DNA of 64,000 bases from Planctomycetota bacterium (lineage in GTDB: Bacteria; Planctomycetota; Phycisphaerae; UBA1845; UTPLA1). The notes beneath the pieces are model-generated. The model searched no databases. It was not told the DNA's origin and was given only the letters and a program-made list of their open reading frames with translations. The stretch lies in the NCBI GenBank assembly GCA_016235815.1, contig JACRIM010000045.1, positions 124,001 to 188,000 on the forward strand. The letters are read 5' to 3'. The first letter of the stretch is position 1. Every line of letters starts with the position of its first letter. The position numbers and the translations under genes are program-made. Shown here one piece after another: positions 45,563 through 52,064 of the stretch.

Positions 45563-46753
45563 ATGTCCGATGCCGTTCGTTCTGCCGTCGAAAAACTGAG
45601 CCAGAGTATCAGCCCCATCCACAACAAAGACTTCCTCCGCACCTGGGATCACCCGGTCGAAACCCTGCACGGCGTCCTCCACGTCGCCGCCGCACTGGAA
45701 GCGATGCACCGGGCGAACATCTCCTGCCGCGCCTTCCAAAGCGGCCTCGGCGTCTCCATCTTTCGCGACAATTCCACGCGCACGCGCTTCAGCTTCAACA
45801 GCGCCTGCAACCTTCTCGGCCTCGGCGTCGCCGACCTCGACGAGGGCAAGAGCCAGATCGCCCACGGCGAAACCGTCCGCGAGACCGCCAACATGATCTC
45901 CTTCACCGCCGAAGCCATCGGTATCCGCGACGACATCTTCCTCGGCGAAGGCCACAAGTACATGAAAGAAGTCGCCGCCGCCGTGGACGAGGGCTTCCGC
46001 GAAGGCGTCCTCCCGCAGCGCCCCGCCGTCATCAATCTCCAATGCGACGAGGATCACCCGACACAATCGATGGCCGACCTCATGCACCTGATCCAAACCT
46101 ACGGCTCCATCGACGCCCTCAAAGGCAAGAAGATCGCCATGAGTTGGGCCTACTCCCCGTCCTACGGCAAGCCGCTCTCCGTGCCGCAGGGCGTGATCAC
46201 TCTCATGACCCGCTTCGGCATGAACGTCGTGCTGGCCCACCCAGAAGGTTACGACCTCATCCCCGACACGCTGGCCGTCTCCGAGAAGCACGCCAAAGCC
46301 TCGGGCGGCAGCTTCACAAAAACGCACAGCATGGAAGAGGCCTTCAAAGACGCCGACATCGTCTACCCCAAGAGCTGGGCCCCCTTCCGCGTCATGGAAG
46401 AGCGCACCCGCATCCTCCGCGCAAAGGAGAACGACAAACTCGCCGCGCTGGAGAAAGAAGCCCTTTCCAACAACGCCAAGTTCAAGAACTGGGAATGCAC
46501 CGAAAAGATGATGAGCCTCACCCGCGGCGGCAAGGCCCACTACATGCACTGTCTTCCCGCCGACATCACCGGCGTCTCCTGCAAGGAAGGCGAAGTCGCC
46601 GCGACCGTCTTCGAGCGCTACCGCATCCCGACCTACCGCGAGGCCTCGCACAAGCCCTTCGTCATCGCCGCAATGATGCTCATGACCCGGTTTGAGAAGC
46701 CGGGGCAGGTGTTGAAGGCATTGGCGGACAAAGTAACGCCACGTCGGGCGTAG
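45563..46753 (+). CDS. ygeW: Knotted carbamoyltransferase YgeW
   Basis: The start is ATG 45563, with AGGAG seven bases upstream. This 396-residue member of the aspartate/ornithine transcarbamylase family has the carbamoyl-phosphate loop STRTR (in FRDNSTRTRFSF, about residue 73), the DHPTQSMADL motif and the amino-acid side HCLPAD near residue 329. The YgeW-specific phrases GEGHKYMKEV and SWAYSPSYGKPLS are present. Work on gut purine-degrading bacteria places YgeW in removal of a carbamoyl group from a diureido intermediate, giving carbamoyl phosphate for ATP formation. It converges with ygeY. Confidence 0.92.
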   Translation: MSDAVRSAVEKLSQSISPIHNKDFLRTWDHPVETLHGVLHVAAALEAMHRANISCRAFQSGLGVSIFRDNSTRTRFSFNSACNLLGLGVADLDEGKSQIAHGETVRETANMISFTAEAIGIRDDIFLGEGHKYMKEVAAAVDEGFREGVLPQRPAVINLQCDEDHPTQSMADLMHLIQTYGSIDALKGKKIAMSWAYSPSYGKPLSVPQGVITLMTRFGMNVVLAHPEGYDLIPDTLAVSEKHAKASGGSFTKTHSMEEAFKDADIVYPKSWAPFRVMEERTRILRAKENDKLAALEKEALSNNAKFKNWECTEKMMSLTRGGKAHYMHCLPADITGVSCKEGEVAATVFERYRIPTYREASHKPFVIAAMMLMTRFEKPGQVLKALADKVTPRRA

Positions 46754-46765
46754 GCGCGGTAGTCA

Positions 46766-47989
46766 TCAGTGCTTTTTCGCCTTGTACTTCGTGCAATACA
46801 CCTTCGAAAAGCTCGCGTAAAACGCCGCACACTTCACCATGTGCTCGATGGGCACGCTGTCGTTCACCGTATGCGCCACCGCCTCCGGCGCCGGGCCGAA
46901 GCCCACACACGGAATGCCATACAGCCCCGCGATCGAAACACCATTGGTGCTGAACGTCCATCGGCTCGGCTTCTGTCGAACGCCGAACAGCCCCTCATAG
47001 GTGTCCACCGCCGCGGCAACCTGCGGCGCATTCTCCGGCTCGCACCACGTCGGGAAATAATTCTCCGTCGGATACAGAAGCCCCGTGTAAGTCGGCTTCT
47101 CGTAACGAACGATCTCCACGTCGCCCGCGACCTTCGCCCGCTTCATCGCCGCCTTCACCTCGCGAATCGCCGACTCCTTGGTGTCGCCGATCGTCAACCG
47201 ACGGTCGAGGTGAATGTACGCGTGATCCGGCACAGCACATAGGCTCGGCGTCTTGCAATCAATATACGAGACCGTGATCGTCGCCTTGCCAAGAAAATCG
47301 TGCGGCCGCAGCTTCTCATTCAGCGCCTCAATCTCACGCACGACGCGGGCAATCTTATAGACCGCGTTGTCCCCCTTGTGCGGCATTGAACCGTGACACG
47401 ACTTACCGCGAACCGTCACGCCGATCTCCATCCGCCCGCGCTGCCCCCGCAGAATCTTGCAATCCGTCGAGTCCGTCACCACCACGCACTCCGGGCGAAT
47501 CTTGCTCTCCTTCACGATGTACTGCCAACACAGCCCATCGCAATCCTCCTCCGCCACGGTGAATGTCATCAGCAGCGAACAATCCGGATGGATCAGCCCC
47601 TGGTCGCGCATGATCTTGCCCGCATAGACCATCGCCGGCGTCGCCCCCTTCTGATCGCCCGCGCCGCGCCCATAGACAATGCCGTTCTTCACCTTCCCCT
47701 TGTACGGGTCATGCTTCCATTCGGCCGGGTCGCCGACGCCGACCGTATCGACATGCGCATCAATCGCAATCAGCCGCGGACCTTTGCCGATTTGCGCCAG
47801 CAGGTTCCCGAACTTGTCGGTCCACACCTTGTCGAACGCCCCGACCTTCTTGATCTCCTTGCGAATCCGCTCGATCACCTTGCCCTCAATGCCCGTTTGC
47901 GACGGGATGGCAACGATGTCGCGCAGAAAGCTGACCATGGGCTTTTCATATTTCTTGGCCTGTTGCAAGACGGATGCGAAATTGATCAT
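46766..47989 (-). CDS. ygeY: YgeY-type M20-family hydrolase
   Basis: YgeY hydrolases accompany YgeW and SsnA in purine/ureido degradation loci. The 407-residue protein shows the dinuclear zinc M20 motifs: AIDAHVDTVG (His-Asp ligands), YGRGAGDQKG (bridging Asp), TVAEEDCDG (catalytic Glu pair), VTDSTD and, near the C-terminus, HTVNDSVP. The lid domain lies at about 190-300. Start ATG 47989 has GAGGA upstream. It is likely to hydrolyse an amide or ureido bond in the pathway. It is divergent from the deaminase gene at 48080 and convergent with ygeW. Confidence 0.9.
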   Translation of the reverse strand: MINFASVLQQAKKYEKPMVSFLRDIVAIPSQTGIEGKVIERIRKEIKKVGAFDKVWTDKFGNLLAQIGKGPRLIAIDAHVDTVGVGDPAEWKHDPYKGKVKNGIVYGRGAGDQKGATPAMVYAGKIMRDQGLIHPDCSLLMTFTVAEEDCDGLCWQYIVKESKIRPECVVVTDSTDCKILRGQRGRMEIGVTVRGKSCHGSMPHKGDNAVYKIARVVREIEALNEKLRPHDFLGKATITVSYIDCKTPSLCAVPDHAYIHLDRRLTIGDTKESAIREVKAAMKRAKVAGDVEIVRYEKPTYTGLLYPTENYFPTWCEPENAPQVAAAVDTYEGLFGVRQKPSRWTFSTNGVSIAGLYGIPCVGFGPAPEAVAHTVNDSVPIEHMVKCAAFYASFSKVYCTKYKAKKH

Positions 47990-48057
47990 GACGGTCCTCG
48001 TGGTATTGCTCGCTGGCGATCGCCGCCCCGAGTCTGTTTGGTTTCCAAAAGAGGCGT

Positions 48058-48071
48058 GATTCTATAGAATC
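48058..48071. promoter_or_regulatory. Palindrome overlapping a -10-like sequence between ygeY and the deaminase gene
   Basis: GATTCTATAGAATC is a perfect 14-bp palindrome ending eight bases before the deaminase ATG at 48080. Its centre TATAGAAT resembles a -10 box, so the site could be an operator covering the promoter of the deaminase gene, with a nearly leaderless transcript. The divergent ygeY start is 69 bp away. Confidence 0.3.
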
Positions 48072-48079
48072 TCACCCCC

Positions 48080-48550
48080 ATGGACCACAACCAGTGGATG
48101 AAGCTCGCCATCGAGCAGGCCCGCATCAGCATTGCCGGCGGCCAGTCGCCCTTCGGGGCCGTCGTCGTCCGCAATAATCAACTCGTCGCCGCCGGCCACA
48201 ACGAAGTCTGGCATCGCTGCGACCCGACCGCCCACGCCGAAACCGTGACCATCCAAAAGGCCTCCGCCGCAATCAAAAACATCGACCTCTCCGGCTGCGT
48301 GATGTACTCAAGCTGCGAGCCTTGCCCGATGTGCGCCTCGGCCATTCACTGGTCCAAGCTCGATGTGGTCTACTACGGCGCAACCATCGCCGACGCCCAG
48401 AAGGCCGGCTTTACCGAATTGACGCTGCCAATTACAGAGGTCTACCGCATCGGCCAAAGCACAACCAAGGCCGTCCCCGGAATCATGCAACCCGAGTGCG
48501 CGGTCCTCTTCGATGAGTGGCTGGCCCACCGCGACCACAAACCCTATTAG
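48080..48550 (+). CDS. Nucleoside/guanine deaminase-like protein (CDA fold)
   Basis: This 156-residue zinc deaminase has the CDA metal motifs: HAE in PTAHAETVTI (His ligand and proton-shuttle Glu, about 52-54) and PCPMC in SSCEPCPMCASAI. FGAVVVRNNQLVAAGHNEVW and the C-terminal region rich in Glu/Asp match guanine deaminase GuaD of the Bacillus type more than tRNA adenosine deaminase. Guanine deamination to xanthine would feed the SsnA/YgeW/YgeY purine cluster beside it. Specificity is inferred from context. Three direct repeats of 31-bp period follow immediately. Confidence 0.85.
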   Translation: MDHNQWMKLAIEQARISIAGGQSPFGAVVVRNNQLVAAGHNEVWHRCDPTAHAETVTIQKASAAIKNIDLSGCVMYSSCEPCPMCASAIHWSKLDVVYYGATIADAQKAGFTELTLPITEVYRIGQSTTKAVPGIMQPECAVLFDEWLAHRDHKPY

Positions 48551-48562
48551 TGCCCCACCTGC

Positions 48563-48642
48563 GGCACCGGTTTCCAACCGCTGATCTCCCTGTGGCACCG
48601 GTTTCCAACCGTTGTTCTCCATGTGGCACCGGTTTCCAACCG
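48563..48642 (+). repeat. Three direct repeats with 31-bp period
   Basis: An 18-base core GGCACCGGTTTCCAACCG recurs at 48563, 48594 and 48625, separated by 13-base spacers that differ slightly. The third copy extends to CGGTG, giving partial dyad symmetry. The related tail GGTGCCACAT occurs near 33705. Identical period but only three copies, with short similar spacers: not a CRISPR array. Confidence 0.85.
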
Positions 48643-48650
48643 GTGAGCGC

Positions 48651-48683
48651 AAAAAAAAGCCGAGGCCCTTGCAAGGCCCCGGC
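48651..48683 (-). terminator. Strong intrinsic terminator, minus strand
   Basis: On the minus strand GCCGGGGCC and GGCCTCGGC arms (one G-T pair) are followed by eight T. No annotated gene ends here on that strand within 300 bp, so it may close an unannotated small transcript coming from the right. Confidence 0.7.
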
Positions 48684-48875
48684 CTGGTGGGAAGACCGCT
48701 TGACGGCGTACTAGACGCCGAAGCGGGTTGTGGGCTGTCGTGCTCCTGAGTTCCCCTGACTCGCACTTCGCTCCCCCCTCCCATCGGACCGATACGGCGA
48801 AGCCTTAATAAAAAACGGACGCCGGAAATCGACTTTTTTACGGCCATGAAGTGGGTTTCTCGGCCCCTCAAAATG

Positions 48876-48912
48876 AAAAAACCCGCCGGCGTCCATGCAG
48901 GAGGCCGACGGG
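48876..48912. terminator. Bidirectional intrinsic terminator
   Basis: CCCGCCGGC and GCCGACGGG arms (9 bp, one wobble) enclose a 13-base loop. Six T follow on the minus strand, and TCGTTTTT follows on the plus strand. It may end the rightward deaminase transcript and a leftward small RNA. Confidence 0.7.
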
Positions 48913-49040
48913 TCGTTTTTAGCAGGCCGCGTGATGCAGCCACGTTCGCCGCATCACCGCGGCTTGGTACTCTTACAACTCACGGATCACCTCCAATTCA
49001 TCGGGCGGACCTGCCGCGGCATCCGTGAAGATCGCCGCGA
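48913..49040 (-). ncRNA. Candidate structured small RNA or leader with a nine-codon peptide
   Basis: On the minus strand, ahead of the bidirectional terminator, lies a GC-rich hairpin (48927-48962; CCGC-GTGATGC arms with one bulged G). A perfect ribosome site GGAGGTGATCC (48984-48994) sits six bases before GTG 48983, which opens a nine-codon frame to TGA 48954 (VSCKSTKPR). The combination suggests a short regulatory transcript or leader. No known RNA family is recognised and the upstream boundary is a guess. Confidence 0.25.
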
Positions 49041-49256
49041 CGTTTTACCCTGCCCCCGACCGTCGCCAGGAGCGACACTAACGCCGACTTGCGCCGACGC
49101 CGGCCGAAAGCCCCGATCCGTCCGACCCTGCCCGTCACTTTTTTCAAGGGCGGCGCGGCCGGTTGGCTCCCGACAATTTCACTTTATGATTCACCGTCCG
49201 CGAAATCAAGAAAATTCAGCCTCGACCAACCGTCAACCGGAGCGCCGCTATCCAGT

Positions 49257-49727
49257 ATGTCCGACACCCTCACCCGCATCCGCGCCCATCTCGATGGCCT
49301 CGGCATCTCCTACCGGGCCGTCCAACACGAACCGACCTACACCTCCGAGGAGTCGGCCAAGGCCCGCGGCGAGGACGTGCGCATCGGCGGCAAGGCCTTG
49401 CTTGTGAAGACGGGGGAAGTATTCCGTCTATTCGTGCTGAGCGCGGCCCTCAAGCTCGACTCCGACGCCGTAAAGACCCGGTTCGGCGTCAAGAAGACCC
49501 GCTTCGCCTCAGCCGACGAGCTGAAGGAACTGACCGGCCTCGTACCCGGGAGCGTCCCCCCCTTCGGCCAGCCGATCCTGCCGTTCGAGCTGTTCATTGA
49601 CGAGTCGATCACCCAAAACGAAAAGATCGCCTTCAACGCCGGAAGCCTGACCGACTCGCTGATCCTCGCCGTGCCCGACTACCTCCGCGCGGCGGGCGGA
49701 ACGGTGTGCCGGATTGCAGCTGGTTGA
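49257..49727 (+). CDS. YbaK/EbsC-type aminoacyl-tRNA deacylase
   Basis: This 156-residue protein starts at ATG 49257. It has the YbaK/ProX editing fold: an early helix-strand EPTYTSEESAKARG, the conserved Lys in GGKALLVKTG, a LKLDSDAVKTRFGVKKTRFASADE segment, and the glycine-rich closing loop LVPGSVPPFG with the late NAGSLTDSLIL turn. Family members clear mischarged tRNAs such as Cys-tRNAPro or Ala-tRNAPro, acting in trans. The exact substrate cannot be read from sequence. It stands alone, with its upstream region shared with the candidate small RNA. Confidence 0.85.
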   Translation: MSDTLTRIRAHLDGLGISYRAVQHEPTYTSEESAKARGEDVRIGGKALLVKTGEVFRLFVLSAALKLDSDAVKTRFGVKKTRFASADELKELTGLVPGSVPPFGQPILPFELFIDESITQNEKIAFNAGSLTDSLILAVPDYLRAAGGTVCRIAAG

Positions 49728-49783
49728 CCCCTCGGTCCTCTCGGTCCTATTCGCCAGATTACCAATTGTTTGGTTTTAGTTAG

Positions 49784-49805
49784 CAATGTTCCACGTGGAA
49801 CATTG
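49784..49805. other. parS centromere-like site (ParB binding site)
   Basis: The core TGTTCCACGTGGAACA (49787-49802) is a perfect 16-bp palindrome matching the parS form bound by ParB proteins, such as the site known in pseudomonads. The dyad extends outward to 22 bp. It lies in a non-coding strip, as a chromosomal or replicon segregation site may. No parA, parB, dnaA or DnaA box is visible in the window. Confidence 0.75.
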
Positions 49806-49875
49806 GCACCTCTGTGGGCTGGCACACATTTTGGGTAATTGGTCCGATGATCGCGATGGGGATAGCGCCGAGGGC

Positions 49876-49938
49876 GAGTCCTGAGTCTTGAGTCTTGAGT
49901 CTTGAGTCCTGAGTCCTGAGTCTTGAGTCTTGAGTTTC
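49876..49938 (+). repeat. Tandem heptamer array GAGTCYT
   Basis: Eight full copies of GAGTCTT or GAGTCCT run head to tail (order C,T,T,T,C,C,T,T at the variable base), followed by a degenerate ninth, GAGTTTC. It lies 70 bp from the parS-like site. Slippage-prone simple repeat; no coding role. Confidence 0.9.
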
Positions 49939-50254
49939 CAATGGAAAAAAGAACTGGGATAAAGTGGGACAAAGTGGGACGGGGTGCCTGAAACGTCGAA
50001 AAATCGAAACGTCGGAAAGTCGAAACAGGGGGAGGCGGCAGGATGTCAAAGAGCAGGCGCGGAGTGGGCGCGGCCGCTTGTGAGGATGCTTTGCGGCGAT
50101 GCGACTTCCCTTCCTTACTCGTATATCAATCTTGATCAGTGTTTCGGGCTGGCAGTGAATTGTTGTAGGTATTTGTTAGGGAAGGGGTTGGGGCCGCAGG
50201 CTGCGCGGATTGGCACAGATTTGGGTTGGTGGTTGTTCGTGGTTGGTCGGATTT

Positions 50255-50276
50255 GGCGGGTTCGGGAGAACCCGCC
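50255..50276. repeat. Short inverted repeat of the interspersed-palindrome type
   Basis: GGCGGGTTC and GAACCCGCC form a perfect 9-bp stem with a GGGA loop, followed by CTAC. It resembles other short palindromes in this window (34135, 61623). It lies 9 bp beyond the stop of the DUF4926 gene and may act as a transcript-end hairpin. Confidence 0.6.
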
Positions 50277-50284
50277 CTACGCGA

Positions 50285-50506
50285 CTAAGACGCTTTCGAC
50301 AGCGGCTGGTGATGCAAGACCAATAACTGGGAAGCGGGCAGGGAAGCCATTGCATAGGTCCGGCCATCGTTGTCGGAGAATTCGACCTCATAGACCTCGG
50401 GTGCGAGCAATTCAACCACGGTTCCGACCTGTCCTCGATTGAGTGAGTGTTCGGGACGGTCTACGGTCAGTGCGACAACATCCAAGAGGTTGATCGCGTT
50501 TTTCAT
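50285..50506 (-). CDS. DUF4926-type small protein
   Basis: The 73-residue protein matches DUF4926: INLLDVVALTVDRPEH, then RGQVGTVVELLAPEVYEVEF and DNDGRTYAMASL, a small SH3-like beta barrel. DUF4926 genes are often found beside DUF6883 genes, as here (18-bp gap, same strand). The function is unknown; a toxin-immunity or antitoxin role has been suspected for such small pairs but nothing here proves it. AGGA ribosome site precedes ATG 50506. It is the last gene of the overlapping operon. Confidence 0.82.
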   Translation of the reverse strand: MKNAINLLDVVALTVDRPEHSLNRGQVGTVVELLAPEVYEVEFSDNDGRTYAMASLPASQLLVLHHQPLSKAS

Positions 50507-50524
50507 CGCGTTGTTCCTCGCCGG

Positions 50525-50857
50525 CTACCGGACATAGCAACTGGTCAGGCGAGGAAAGTCCTCGCCTTGCCGTACGATCCATGTGGTTCGAACCAATGGT
50601 TCGCCCGGCGTGTTTTGCCAATGAAAGTCTAGCACATAGCGCTGGCCGAATCCATCTTTTTCAGCGACCAGCGCGTCTTCCGTGGACGCTGCCTGGATAA
50701 TAGCATCGCGAAGCAAGTCGGCATTATCGGCGGTGATGCCAAGTACGGAGGCGAACACACGTGCCTTGTGTCTACCTCGTAGATGATCGGGGTTTAAGCA
50801 ATAACCACGGAGCTTCCCGATATCAACGACCGCGCGTTCGGAGTTGGGGAGTTTCAT
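50525..50857 (-). CDS. DUF6883-type small protein
   Basis: This 110-residue protein starts with ATG 50857, and AGGAGG lies nine bases upstream inside the preceding mini-ORF. The sequence MKLPNSERAVVDIGKLRGYC, then RGRHKARVFASVLGIT and a beta-rich end fits DUF6883, a compact domain with conserved Lys/Arg/His in the GRHKARVF block that hints at a nucleic-acid-active fold. It overlaps the methylase-tail mini-ORF by 4 nt and is followed by a DUF4926 gene. Biological role unknown. Confidence 0.8.
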   Translation of the reverse strand: MKLPNSERAVVDIGKLRGYCLNPDHLRGRHKARVFASVLGITADNADLLRDAIIQAASTEDALVAEKDGFGQRYVLDFHWQNTPGEPLVRTTWIVRQGEDFPRLTSCYVR

Positions 50858-50952
50858 CTGGTGGCCTCCTCGACGATGCGGATTTCGTCGGGGGTGAGGC
50901 CGTAGAGTCGGCAAGCGAGCTGGTCGATTTGGCGGTCGGTGGCATCGATCAT
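50854..50952 (-). CDS. Mini-ORF resembling the C-terminal tail of a DNA methylase (copy 2)
   Basis: This 32-residue frame reads MIDATDRQIDQLACRLYGL then TPDEIRIVEEATR, almost the same as the longer copy 1 at 51758. The DATDRQIDQLVYELYGLT-EEIxIVE phrase is the well-known last helix-turn of Eco57I/BREX-type N6-adenine methylases and related restriction proteins. It overlaps the upstream DUF5677 stop (ATGA) and the downstream DUF6883 start (ATGA). Too short to be an enzyme; it may be a translated linker between coupled genes or a relic. Confidence 0.6.
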   Translation of the reverse strand: MIDATDRQIDQLACRLYGLTPDEIRIVEEATR

Positions 50953-51761
50953 GATCTTTTGTTCTCTGGCTTCGACAAGAGACCGGCACCTGACGTGTGA
51001 AAATGCATTACCTTCGCAATCGTCTCCTTGTAATCGAGCTCCTCCCTGCCCGCTGTTTTCGCAAATGCGTCGACAAGGTCATGAAGGACACGGCGCCAAT
51101 TGTATTCGGGCTGATTCATAAATTGCTGTATGTGCATTGCAGCGATCAGGCAAGCGTTCGCAATCAGTGGCGTGGAGTGTTCGCTCATGCTCTCATGGAA
51201 TCGGCCCATCAAGAAGTGGTAGTCTGATTCTCCGTCGGTGGAGACGGGATGCACGAATGACGAAGCCCAATCATAGCCTACATTATAGAGAAATTTCATT
51301 TCCAAATTGCGTGCCACCGCTTCCATGTCTGGGCGTTGCCACTGCGATACGCGTTGGTCGGCACAAACGCATTTATAGCGAGCCTGCTCCTCGGGCGTGA
51401 ATTTCCGATGACGCATTTCGGGCCTTCCCCCGAATTCGCGAATGCTCTTAATTGAATTCAAGCCCTCGTATTGCTTCTTAAAGCACCAATCGTCAAACAC
51501 GTCGAAGTCCGTTGCTTCACACAGCTTGCAATAAAGTAAGTATCTTTCCAACAGAGAACGAAAGAGTATCCATCCGTCGGAGAAGTCTATCGCGTCGGCC
51601 AGTGCAGAGATGGCCTGTAATTGACGTATCGTGCGGGCCAGAAACAATAAGGATGTCTTCTCTTTTCGATGCCCCGGTTGGTTTAGATGGTTGCCGAATT
51701 CCCATAGAATCATGCGGCCAGTACTGACCATGTCGGAAGCAAGATTTTGGAGCGATATCAT
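50949..51761 (-). CDS. DUF5677-type helical protein
   Basis: The 270-residue protein is almost entirely helical with the DUF5677 pattern. An N-terminal stretch ends at FLARTIRQLQAISALADAIDFSDGW. The central block ILFRSLLERYLLYCKL has paired aromatic residues, a HRKFTPEEQARYK segment follows, then a WASSFVHPVSTDGESDY loop, and C-terminal helices include IANACLIAAMHIQQFM. The function is unknown; homologues occur in accessory and defence-like regions. It overlaps mini-ORF copy 1 at its start and mini-ORF copy 2 at its end, each by 4 nt or fewer. Confidence 0.75.
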   Translation of the reverse strand: MISLQNLASDMVSTGRMILWEFGNHLNQPGHRKEKTSLLFLARTIRQLQAISALADAIDFSDGWILFRSLLERYLLYCKLCEATDFDVFDDWCFKKQYEGLNSIKSIREFGGRPEMRHRKFTPEEQARYKCVCADQRVSQWQRPDMEAVARNLEMKFLYNVGYDWASSFVHPVSTDGESDYHFLMGRFHESMSEHSTPLIANACLIAAMHIQQFMNQPEYNWRRVLHDLVDAFAKTAGREELDYKETIAKVMHFHTSGAGLLSKPENKRS

Positions 51762-51934
51762 CTTGTTGTCGCCTCTTCCACGATCCTGATTTCGTCATCC
51801 GTCAATCCGTAAAGCTGATAAACAAGCTGGTCGCTTTGCTTGTCGGTGGCGTCGATTTGGCGCATGAGGGTGGTTTTGTCGCGGCGGGATTTTGCGGCGG
51901 CGAGGAGGACTGAGTCGGCCCGGGTGGCGGTCAT
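51758..51934 (-). CDS. Mini-ORF resembling the C-terminal tail of a DNA methylase (copy 1)
   Basis: This 58-residue frame from ATG 51934 begins with an Ala/Arg-rich helix (MTATRADSVLLAAAKSRRDK), followed by MRQIDATDKQSDQLVYQLYG and DDEIRIVEEATTR. The second half matches the C-terminal tail of N6-adenine methylases and copy 2 at 50854. Its TGA overlaps the ATG of the DUF5677 gene, so it heads a five-gene coupled operon. No methylase catalytic motif (NPPY) exists nearby, so only the tail is present. Confidence 0.6.
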   Translation of the reverse strand: MTATRADSVLLAAAKSRRDKTTLMRQIDATDKQSDQLVYQLYGLTDDEIRIVEEATTR

Positions 51935-52064
51935 GGAGTGGGATTGTGGGGAGGGGCAGCGGGGGCGTCAAAGGGGGGACGCGAATGGGTCATTGACAAT
52001 GGGCAAATGATAATGGGCGGCGATCAATGTGTGAGAGGGGATCCTCGCACTCGCAGGCGAACGA

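Larger units (their letters stand above)
49728..50284. other. 557-bp non-coding strip with parS-like site and repeats
   Basis: No gene is supported in this stretch. It holds the parS-like palindrome (49784-49805), the GAGTCYT heptamer array (49876-49938) and a small cluster of CGAAAxGTCG-type repeats (about 49990-50030). An inverted repeat GGCGGGTTC/GAACCCGCC lies at 50255-50276, just after the end of the leftward operon, where it could serve as a terminator although it lacks a T-run. Confidence 0.6.

Noticed and set aside
48563-48642. CRISPR-like regular repeats
   Set aside because: Only three copies, 13-base spacers that resemble each other, no cas genes.
48984-48994. Sequence GGATCACCTCC on the plus strand, like the 3' end of 16S rRNA
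   Set aside because: No rRNA sequence is attached; it is better read as a perfect ribosome site on the minus strand.
49728-50284. Replication origin beside the parS-like site
   Set aside because: No DnaA boxes, AT-rich unwinding stretch, or dnaA/dnaN/parAB genes are visible.
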